Assembly (NCBI GenBank): GCA_900547315.1
Contig: URGI01000096.1
Coordinates: 1-5,962, forward strand
Length of the DNA stretch: 5,962 nt
From: an uncultured Eubacteriales bacterium
Lineage (GTDB): Bacteria; Bacillota; Clostridia; Oscillospirales; Oscillospiraceae
Reading direction: 5' to 3'
Position 1 is the stretch's first letter. The number at the start of each line of letters is the position of its first letter. Shown here in pieces: positions 1 to 4,448 of this stretch. Position numbers and translations under genes: made by a program. The notes under the pieces are model-generated. The model made no database searches. It was not told where the DNA came from and saw nothing but the letters and a program-made list of their open reading frames with translations.

Positions 1-231
1 CTGCCGTTCCTATTTTTAATGAAATACCACAACCGGCTGTTCCATCGCAAGGACTATCTGGAAAAGAAGATGGAAATCAACGAGCAGGAACTCGCCGCTC
101 TGGATTACGATACGTCTTCTTTCGATGACGGCGAAGCATACATCGACCCCACCCATCTCTACACCTATGATTTGGATGTTTTCGGTCGGAGAAAAAATAA
201 TTTACGGAGAGAACGGAGTCTGTACGGTTGA
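1..231 (+). pseudogene. MutS-family fragment, cut at both ends
   Basis: The frame is open from base 1, so the true start lies outside the window. It reads LPFLFL, then MKYHNRLFHRKDYLEKK, and continues with LAALDYDTSSFDDG and DPTHLYTYDLDVFG. From memory these match the early part of the membrane-anchored MutS-like proteins of Bacteroidota, where a hydrophobic N-terminus is followed by this charged helix and then by the mismatch-repair core and ATPase. Only about 63 residues look like that family. After DVFG (about base 189) the frame gives 14 unrelated residues with many Arg and Asn, then stops at 231. Those residues are simply the start of the downstream CarD-like gene read in the wrong frame. 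The mismatch-binding and Walker ATPase regions are absent, so the piece cannot work as MutS. It may be a real recombination scar or an assembly chimera. The family call is by recall, not by search. Confidence 0.6.
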
Positions 232-676
232 ATGTATCGCGCCGCTGGCCGGAGCCGCGGCTGACAGCAAGCTTTATTATCACCTTCGCCCGTTTATCGG
301 CAGCGGAACTTATTTTGCGCCGGTGGATTCCGGGGCATATATGCGCCCCGTGATGTCGCGCGACGAGGCGGAGGCTCTTATCGCCGCCATTCCGGGCATA
401 GAGCCTGCCATCTGTAACGATACGCGCTTCAACCATGTCGATGCGTTCTACAAGCAGCTCTTCAAGCTGCACAGCTGCGAGGCGCTGGTGTCCATCGTGA
501 AGGGCCTGCGCTGCCGCATGACGGACAAGAAGACCAAGAGCAGCCGCGCGGAGGCAACGATGAAGCGCGCGAAGGATATCCTGCACGGAGAGCTTGCCGT
601 TGCGCTGGACATGGATGTCAAAGAGGTCGAGCCGTACATAATCAACTGCATCGCTCAGGCCAAGGCTGAGAGCTGA
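176..676 (+). CDS. CarD-like transcription regulator (CdnL/TRCF RID domain)
   Basis: The 166-aa product begins MFSVGEKIIYGENGVCTVE, the classic opening of the CarD/CdnL RNA-polymerase-interacting domain (Tudor-like, residues about 1-60). LYYHLRPF, YFAPVD and MRPVMSRDEAEALI follow, as in Firmicute homologues. The C-terminal half (about 75-160) is helical, with KRAKDILHGELAVALDM near the end, also typical. Family members bind the RNA polymerase beta subunit and stabilise open promoter complexes. The ATG at 176 is chosen because family proteins begin there. An in-frame ATG at 125 would add 17 residues that are only the MutS-like stretch in another frame. No ribosome binding site precedes 176, as expected if the native upstream DNA has been replaced. 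The protein contains no tryptophan, although the homologues I recall carry a wedge Trp after the ExIW-type motif; here that stretch reads IEPAIC. It may therefore be a divergent paralogue. A terminator follows directly. Confidence 0.85.
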   Translation: MFSVGEKIIYGENGVCTVECIAPLAGAAADSKLYYHLRPFIGSGTYFAPVDSGAYMRPVMSRDEAEALIAAIPGIEPAICNDTRFNHVDAFYKQLFKLHSCEALVSIVKGLRCRMTDKKTKSSRAEATMKRAKDILHGELAVALDMDVKEVEPYIINCIAQAKAES

Positions 677-678
677 CC

Positions 679-709
679 AAAAGGCATGGTGTTTGAACCA
701 TGCCTTTTT
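679..709 (+). terminator. Intrinsic terminator of the CarD-like gene
   Basis: A perfect 12-bp stem, AAAAGGCATGGT (679-690) with ACCATGCCTTTT (697-708), closes a 6-nt loop and runs into five T residues (705-709). It begins two bases after the CarD stop codon. The A-rich left foot means it could also act, more weakly, on the minus strand. Confidence 0.9.
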
Positions 710-733
710 CGTCTATATGCACGAATCACACCT

Positions 734-753
734 TGATAATTTGTAGATTATCA
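734..753. repeat. Inverted repeat upstream of the MATE promoter
   Basis: TGATAAT (734-740) and ATTATCA (747-753) are perfect 7-bp arms separated by 6 bases. The centre lies about 30 bp upstream of the -35 element of the MATE gene. The place and shape suit a dimeric regulator, but the sequence is AT-rich and may be chance. No regulator can be named from it. Confidence 0.35.
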
Positions 754-774
754 CGAAATACGCCCTTTTGCGGC

Positions 775-803
775 TTGACATATGATTTGCGCAAATCTAT
801 ACT
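775..803 (+). promoter_or_regulatory. Sigma-A-type promoter of the MATE gene
   Basis: TTGACA (775-780) is a perfect -35 element. A 17-bp spacer leads to TATACT (798-803), one base from consensus. Transcription would start near 810, giving a leader of about 27 nt before the GTG start at 837. The spacer is almost filled by the perfect palindrome at 784-797, so a protein bound there would block RNA polymerase. Confidence 0.8.
784..797. promoter_or_regulatory. Palindromic operator candidate in the MATE promoter
   Basis: GATTTGCGCAAATC is a perfect 14-bp palindrome lying exactly between the -35 and -10 elements. This is the classic position for a repressor of a drug-efflux gene (MarR, TetR or XRE type). 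No MarR or TetR gene is in the window. The XRE-S24 repressor encoded downstream is the only local candidate, and no second full copy occurs at its own promoter. The palindrome is seen directly; the operator role is inferred. Confidence 0.5.
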
Positions 804-836
804 ATATTGGATTTATGAAATATTGGAGGTTCAAGC

Positions 837-2201
837 GTGGCTTCGGTTTTGAAACGCAGGGACACGGATATGACTGAAGGCAGCATCCCCCGGCTGCTTA
901 TTTATTTTGCCCTGCCGCTGATGATAGGCAACGTCTTTCAGCAGCTGTACAATACGGTGGACTCCATTGTCGTCGGCAACTATGTCAGCAAGCAGGCTTT
1001 GGCCGCCGTTGGCTGCACGGGGCCGGTCATCAATGCGCTGTTCGGCCTGTTCGGTGGTCTGGCGGCGGGTGCGGGCGTCGTTATCTCGCAGTTTTACGGC
1101 GCACATGACAAGGAGAAGCTGCATAAGACCGTGCAGACGACGATAGCGATGTCGCTCGTGATGTGCGTGGTGCTGACGGCGCTCGGCGTGTGGCTCACGC
1201 CGATGATGCTCGAGCTGATGAGCACGCCCGAGGACGTCATGGCGGATGCAACGGAGTACCTGCGCATATACTTCTGGGGCATCTCCGGCGTAATTATGTA
1301 TTATATCGGGGCGGGCATCCTCCGCGCCGTGGGCGACTCCACAAGGCCGCTGTACTTCCTCATATTCTCGGCGCTGACCAACACCGTACTCGATGTCGTC
1401 TTTGTCAAGTATTTCAGCATGGGTATTGCCGGAGCGGCGATAGCAACGGTGATAGCGCAGGTGCTGTCGGCGGTGCTGGTGATGCTGCTGCTCATCCGCT
1501 GCAAGGCCGATTACCGCATAGACTGCCGCGACCTGCACATAACGCGCAGCATCCTGAGCAAGATATGCGCCATTGGCATCCCGTCCGCGCTGCAGCTTGC
1601 TATAACCGCGTTCTCGAACATGTTTGTTCAGTCGTACATAAACCGCTTCGAAAGCTCCTGCATGGCCGGATGGACGGCCTGCAGCAAGGTGGACTCCTTC
1701 GCGCTGCTGCCGATGATGAGCCTGTCCGTCGCGATAACGACCTTTGCCGGGCAGAATCTCGGCGCGGGCAACTATGAGCGCGCGAGATCCGGAGCAAAGT
1801 CCGGCCTCGTGATCGGGCTTATCATCATGGCCGTCGTGCTGGTGCCGCTGTACATCTTCGCCCCGCAGATCGTGACGCTGTTCAACAAAGAGGCGGAGGT
1901 CGTGGAGTTCGGCGGGCTGTTTATCCGTATCGTTGCGCCGTTTTACCTGATGTTTGCGATAAACCAGGTCTATTCCGGCGCGCTTCGCGGCGCGGGCGAT
2001 ACGCGCTCCACGATGTTCATCATGCTCGGCTCCTTCGTCGTGTTCCGTCAGGTGTACCTTTTTGCGGTGTATAAGCTCGGCGGCGGCATCGATGCGATCG
2101 TGCTGGGTTATCCGGCGGGCTGGGTGCTCTGCAGCATACTCCTGCTCATATACTATTACCGCGGCGGCTGGTTCAAAAAGCTTCAGGCGGGCATAGAGTG
2201 A
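837..2201 (+). CDS. MATE-family efflux transporter
   Basis: This 454-aa protein has the size and layout of a 12-helix MATE (multidrug and toxic compound extrusion) antiporter. These proteins sit in the cytoplasmic membrane and export cationic drugs or metabolites in exchange for H+ or Na+. The first half (about 20-220) has LPLMIGNVFQQLYNTVDSIV and GVVISQFYGAHD, the second (about 240-440) has IPSALQLAITAFSNMFVQS. The internal duplication shows in RAVGDSTRP (163-171) and RGAGDTRS (384-391), the same loop in each half. TTFAGQNLGAGNYERA (301-316) is also typical. The GTG at 837 is chosen because GGAGG (825-829) lies 7 bases upstream; an ATG at 870 has no comparable site. It appears monocistronic, with its own promoter and a hairpin after the stop. 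The substrate cannot be read from the sequence. Confidence 0.93.
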   Translation: MASVLKRRDTDMTEGSIPRLLIYFALPLMIGNVFQQLYNTVDSIVVGNYVSKQALAAVGCTGPVINALFGLFGGLAAGAGVVISQFYGAHDKEKLHKTVQTTIAMSLVMCVVLTALGVWLTPMMLELMSTPEDVMADATEYLRIYFWGISGVIMYYIGAGILRAVGDSTRPLYFLIFSALTNTVLDVVFVKYFSMGIAGAAIATVIAQVLSAVLVMLLLIRCKADYRIDCRDLHITRSILSKICAIGIPSALQLAITAFSNMFVQSYINRFESSCMAGWTACSKVDSFALLPMMSLSVAITTFAGQNLGAGNYERARSGAKSGLVIGLIIMAVVLVPLYIFAPQIVTLFNKEAEVVEFGGLFIRIVAPFYLMFAINQVYSGALRGAGDTRSTMFIMLGSFVVFRQVYLFAVYKLGGGIDAIVLGYPAGWVLCSILLLIYYYRGGWFKKLQAGIE

Positions 2202-2209
2202 TTAAATCG

Positions 2210-2251
2210 TTTCAAGCCTTTTATCCGATTTGGATAAAAGGCTTGAAATTT
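2210..2251 (+). terminator. Long hairpin after the MATE gene, probable terminator
   Basis: A perfect 17-bp stem pairs 2210-2226 with 2232-2248 around a 5-nt loop, starting 8 bases after the MATE stop. The bases after it (TTTATAAAAC) hold only a short U stretch, so termination may be incomplete on the plus strand. The last six bases of the right arm are the -35 element of the next gene, so the element may also have a regulatory role. Confidence 0.65.
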
Positions 2252-2271
2252 ATAAAACAGTAGGATATAAT
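2243..2271 (+). promoter_or_regulatory. Promoter of the XRE-S24 repressor gene
   Basis: TTGAAA (2243-2248), a 17-bp spacer and a perfect TATAAT (2266-2271) form a sigma-A-type promoter. The start would be near 2278, giving a leader of about 35 nt. The -35 element sits inside the right arm of the hairpin that follows the MATE gene. Confidence 0.75.
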
Positions 2272-2312
2272 AGCTTCAAAAAAGGCCGGACGGGCGGCGG
2301 AAAGAGGACAGC

Positions 2313-3026
2313 ATGTATACGGATATAGGCGCGCTCATTGCGGAGCGCCGCCGCGAAAAAGGAATGAACCAGGCGGAGCTTGCCGCCGCGCTGGATGAGC
2401 TGGGCTTCGGCGTGACGAATCAGGCCGTGTCCAAATGGGAGAAGGGCGCCGCGCTGCCGAACGCGCGGCAGTTTCTCGCAATATGCGACGTGCTGGGGAT
2501 AGAGGATATCCGCGGGACGTTTTCCGGCACCGGCGGCGAGCTGCTGGCGGGGCTGAACCGTGAGGGGCGCGGCCGCGCGCTGGAGTATATCCAGCTTCTG
2601 CGCGAGAGCCGGCGCTTTTCGTATGAGGAGCCGCGTCCGGCGAAGAAGCCGCAGCCCGTGCGGCTGCGGACGCTGCCGCTGTATTCGCTGGCCGTGTCGG
2701 CAGGCACCGGCCAGTTCCTCGACGGCGAGGATTACGAGATGGTAGAGGTCGGGCAGGAGGTTCCGGAGGGGTCGAACTTCGGCGTCCGCGTCGCGGGTGA
2801 CAGTATGGAGCCGGAGTTTCACGACGGGCAGACCGTCTGGGTGCGCCAGCAGCGCAGCCTGATGACCGGCGACATCGGCATCTTCCTGTATGACGGCAGC
2901 GCCTATCTCAAACAGCTCGTGGCGCTGAAGGATTCCATGGCGCTGCACTCGCTGAACCCCGCGTACGCGGATATCGTCATCTCGCCCGAGCTGCCGCTGC
3001 GCGTGCTGGGCAAGGTGCTGAGATAA
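2313..3026 (+). CDS. XRE-family repressor with S24 (LexA/CI-like) self-cleavage domain
   Basis: The 237-aa protein has an N-terminal XRE helix-turn-helix (about 4-65, with MNQAELAAALDE and NQAVSKWEKGAALP), a linker rich in Pro, Lys and Arg (about 100-120), and a C-terminal S24 peptidase domain. The cleavage parts are all visible: an Ala130-Gly131 pair in LAVSAGTGQF, the nucleophile Ser164 in GDSMEPEF, and Lys200 in SAYLKQLV. The Ser-Lys spacing of 36 is close to LexA. Such repressors cut themselves when bound to RecA filaments after DNA damage and so release their targets; that this one does so is inferred. AGAGG (2303-2307) lies 5 bases before the ATG. There is no phage gene nearby, so it may be a chromosomal stress regulator of itself or of the neighbouring transporter. 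The gene is more GC-rich than the average of the window. Its stop lies one base from the stop of the convergent spoVAC. Confidence 0.9.
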   Translation: MYTDIGALIAERRREKGMNQAELAAALDELGFGVTNQAVSKWEKGAALPNARQFLAICDVLGIEDIRGTFSGTGGELLAGLNREGRGRALEYIQLLRESRRFSYEEPRPAKKPQPVRLRTLPLYSLAVSAGTGQFLDGEDYEMVEVGQEVPEGSNFGVRVAGDSMEPEFHDGQTVWVRQQRSLMTGDIGIFLYDGSAYLKQLVALKDSMALHSLNPAYADIVISPELPLRVLGKVLR

Positions 3027-3027
3027 T

Positions 3028-3465
3028 TCAGCCGCCGAACAGGACGAGGAGCAGCCCGTATATGACGCTTGAGGATATGCCGTAGACGATGACCGGCCCC
3101 GCGATGATGAACATTTTGGCAGCGGTTCCTGCGATGAAACCCTCGGTCTTGAATTCGAGCGCCGGAGCGACGACGGAGTTTGCAAAGCCCGTTATCGGCA
3201 CGAGCGTACCGGCTCCGGCGAGTTTGGCGATGTCGTCGTATACGCCGAGCCCTGTTAGCAGCGCGCCGAGGAACACGAGCGTGATCGACGTTGCGCTCGC
3301 GGCGGCCTCCTTGTCCAGCCCGCAGAGGTTCCGGTACAGGTTGCCCGCAAGCTGGCCTAGGCAGCAGATGAAGCCGCCTATCAGGAACGCGAAAAGCATA
3401 TCCTTCAGCAGCGGCGAGCGCGGGGCGTGCCGGTCGGCGTATTTCTTGTATTCTTCGTTTGTCAT
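3028..3465 (-). CDS. spoVAC: Stage V sporulation protein AC (SpoVAC)
   Basis: The 145-aa membrane protein carries the SpoVAC signature GLGVYDDIAKLAGAGTLVPI (about 73-92) followed by TGFANSVVAPALEFKTEGF, and FLIGGFICCLGQ (27-38) in its first membrane segment. There are about four hydrophobic segments. SpoVAC is a subunit of the SpoVA channel in the spore inner membrane, which takes up dipicolinic acid during sporulation and releases it at germination. The ATG at 3465 is chosen because GGAG (3474-3477) stands 8 bases upstream and family proteins start with a short charged N-terminus like MTNEEYKKY. A GTG at 3522 would add 19 residues running through a terminator-like hairpin and is less likely. 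In Clostridia the gene is usually followed by spoVAD and spoVAE; here it is followed by the convergent repressor, so it is solitary, perhaps a second copy. No sporulation-sigma promoter was recognised. Confidence 0.9.
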   Translation of the reverse strand: MTNEEYKKYADRHAPRSPLLKDMLFAFLIGGFICCLGQLAGNLYRNLCGLDKEAAASATSITLVFLGALLTGLGVYDDIAKLAGAGTLVPITGFANSVVAPALEFKTEGFIAGTAAKMFIIAGPVIVYGISSSVIYGLLLVLFGG

Positions 3466-3487
3466 TTGATCAGCTCCATAAATCAAT

Positions 3488-3533
3488 AAAAAATCTCCTG
3501 TGCGGCTTATTTTCTGCAGCACAGGAGGTTTTT
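3488..3533. terminator. Two-way terminator-like hairpin in the spoVAC leader
   Basis: CTCCTGTGC (3495-3503) pairs with GCACAGGAG (3519-3527) around a 15-nt loop. On the minus strand the stem is followed almost at once by six U (3488-3493). On the plus strand it is followed by G and then five U (3529-3533). It would therefore stop transcripts in both directions. It lies only 23-60 bases upstream of the spoVAC start, so it either ends a lost upstream gene or acts as a leader attenuator. Confidence 0.75.
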
Positions 3534-3544
3534 ATTACTGCTAG

Positions 3545-3760
3545 ATCAAAATAAGAATCGTTGAACGCATCTCTCAGGAAGACAACGCAGAAGAGATTTA
3601 TAGCTACCTTTATTCCGAGTATATTATGCCAGGATATAAACTGCTTCAACTCGGACGCGGTGATGAGGCGAAAAAGCTTTACGCAAAAGGCGTTATTATG
3701 CTTGCAAACAAGTATGGTATCTCCCTCACCGCCACATTACCAATCGAAACGATAAGCTGA
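3545..3760 (+). pseudogene. 5'-truncated gene remnant, family not recognised
   Basis: A clean reading frame of about 71 codons runs from just after a TAG (3542-3544) to TGA at 3758-3760. It reads IVERISQEDNAEEIYSYLYS, then a stretch with GYKLLQLGRGDEAKKLYAKG, and ends LTATLPIETIS. The composition is protein-like (balanced, helical, charged), unlike a random shadow frame. There is no start codon or ribosome binding site at its beginning. The first ATG (3626) would leave only 44 residues and has no ribosome binding site either. It therefore looks like the C-terminal end of a gene whose front was lost. Its codons are visibly AT-richer than those of the flanking GC-rich genes, which points to acquired DNA. 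I do not recognise the family; a helical regulatory or mobile-element protein is possible. Confidence 0.45.
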
Positions 3761-3784
3761 GATAATGGTTTCTCTTCTTTAGTT

Positions 3785-3808
3785 TGTCAAAATCCATACC
3801 TTTTGACA
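3785..3808. repeat. Inverted repeat after the gene remnant
   Basis: TGTCAAAA (3785-3792) and TTTTGACA (3801-3808) are perfect 8-bp arms around an 8-nt loop, 25 bases past the remnant's stop. No U tract follows, so it is a poor terminator. It could be a protein site or the scarred end of a mobile element. Confidence 0.4.
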
Positions 3809-3823
3809 GATTGAACTGAACAT

Positions 3824-3889
3824 GAAAAACACGCCTCAAGAGTGCGCCAAAACATCGGCGTTCACTTTTGGGGCGTGTCATTTTTATTT
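3824..3889. terminator. Long two-way terminator in the AT-rich islet
   Basis: Bases 3829-3848 pair with 3857-3878 in a stem of about 20 bp (two G-U pairs and a two-base bulge at 3861-3862) with an 8-nt loop. The outer arms are ACACGCC and GGCGTGT. Five T follow on the plus strand (3881-3885), and a run of five A (3825-3829) gives a U tract on the minus strand. It can end transcripts both of the remnant side (plus) and of the small-protein unit at 3903-4352 (minus). Confidence 0.8.
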
Positions 3890-4124
3890 GATATGTTTTG
3901 GGTCATCGAGGAGGATGAGACCCGTCTACTACTGCGCTATCATGATGAACTTTAATCTGTTCGCCAACTGACCACTCTTCAGCTTCTACAGATCGATAAC
4001 TGCAATCCCAAGCTGTGCGGCTCTGTGCCGTGCTGCAGCATTGCAACATCACTTCACCATTAGTCCTCGACTTTTGTAAAGATTATCCTGTTCTTTCCGC
4101 GCGATGAACAATTTATGGCAAATC
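3886..4124. other. Stretch without a secure gene
   Basis: Between the two-way terminator and the 75-aa gene there is no secure coding region. On the minus strand it would be transcribed as the downstream part of the small-protein unit, and it holds the weak ORF at 3903-4049. On the plus strand a 20-codon ORF starts at 3893 without a ribosome binding site and is probably chance. No tRNA-like or riboswitch-like fold was recognised. Confidence 0.4.
3903..4049 (-). CDS. Possible 48-aa small ORF, unknown
   Basis: The frame from ATG (4049) to TGA (3903-3905) encodes 48 residues, MLQCCSTAQSRTAWDCSYRS and onward, with EAEEWSVGEQ and a HHDSAVVDGSHPP tail. Its ATG overlaps, as TGATG, the stop of an even smaller frame (4111 to 4049, TTG start, 20 residues, MFIARKEQDNLYKSRGLMVK), which would allow translational coupling. 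Neither has a convincing ribosome binding site. Both lie between the 75-aa gene and a terminator on the same strand, so they would be in its transcript. It may instead be an untranslated tail or a decayed gene; I do not recognise the family. Confidence 0.2.
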   Translation of the reverse strand: MLQCCSTAQSRTAWDCSYRSVEAEEWSVGEQIKVHHDSAVVDGSHPPR

Positions 4125-4352
4125 TTATTTCGGAGTGAAGGCACCACCCTGCATGGGCAGCTTGTTGACACCCTTGTAGTCCACGAACTTGTTGGCAGAT
4201 GGTTTTGCAGCCGGCACTTTCTGTACGGTGCTGCCCATCATTGCCTTCATCTTTTCAATCTTCTTATCGAGCTTAGGGGTAGGTTGTCCATTCCGGGTTG
4301 CCTGCGCCTTGGCCTGCGTGAGCCGCTGGTATTGTTGTTTCAGAGTTGCCAT
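4125..4352 (-). CDS. Small highly basic protein of unknown function
   Basis: The 75-aa product has 13 Lys and 2 Arg against 3 acidic residues. The first part (1-40) looks like an amphipathic helix or short coiled coil (LKQQYQRLTQAKAQ, then KLDKKIEKMKAMM). The rest is a Pro/Ala/Lys-rich tail ending MQGGAFTPK. There is no membrane segment, signal peptide or Cys. AAAGGAG (4359-4365) stands 6 bases before the ATG, and a sigma-A-type promoter lies just upstream, so expression is well supported. The charge suggests binding to nucleic acid, ribosome or another acidic partner, but this is inference only. It sits in an AT-richer islet and could come from a phage or conjugative element. I do not recognise a named family. 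Confidence 0.75.
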   Translation of the reverse strand: MATLKQQYQRLTQAKAQATRNGQPTPKLDKKIEKMKAMMGSTVQKVPAAKPSANKFVDYKGVNKLPMQGGAFTPK

Positions 4353-4390
4353 GCTGTGCTCCTTTCTATTACAAGACTCCTATTTTCTTT

Positions 4391-4419
4391 ATAATATCAA
4401 ATAATATGCTTTTCTTCAA
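4391..4419 (-). promoter_or_regulatory. Promoter of the small basic protein gene
   Basis: Read on the minus strand, TTGAAG (4419-4414), a 17-bp spacer and TATTAT (4396-4391) form a sigma-A-type promoter. The start would be near 4384, about 32 nt before the ATG at 4352. It begins 30 bases after the stop of the ROK-family gene, so the small gene need not depend on read-through. Confidence 0.65.
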
Positions 4420-4448
4420 GCAATGGCCAGTTTCTTATAAATATACCG

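Noticed and set aside
125..178. Earlier ATG for the CarD-like gene
   Set aside because: The extra 17 residues are the MutS-like stretch in another frame, and CarD proteins normally begin MFxxGDxxxYG-like, which matches the ATG at 176.
831..1538. Minus-strand frame (235 codons) opposite the MATE gene, and a 204-codon plus frame at 1163-1777
   Set aside because: Both are shadows of the MATE gene, with His/Arg-rich products and no start signals.
2250..3185. Minus-strand open frame (311 codons) opposite the repressor gene
   Set aside because: It is antisense to the well-supported XRE-S24 gene, low in complexity (Arg, Gln, His, Leu), without a ribosome binding site, and overlaps spoVAC in another frame.
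3466..3522. GTG start giving a 164-aa SpoVAC
   Set aside because: The added residues run through a terminator-like hairpin and resemble no SpoVAC N-terminus; the ATG at 3465 has its own GGAG site.
3893..3955. 20-codon plus-strand ORF (MFWVIEEDETRLLLRYHDEL)
   Set aside because: It has no ribosome binding site, is very short, and lies within the transcribed tail of the opposite strand; it is probably chance.
4104..4404. Plus-strand frames opposite the 75-aa gene (96 and 71 codons)
   Set aside because: No ribosome binding site. The minus-strand gene has a promoter, a strong ribosome binding site and a coherent Lys-rich composition.
4406..4423. Small hairpin (TGCTT/AAGCA on the minus strand) after the ROK gene as a terminator
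   Set aside because: The stem is only 5 bp, AT-rich, without a proper U tract, and it overlaps the -35 of the next promoter; it is too weak to call.
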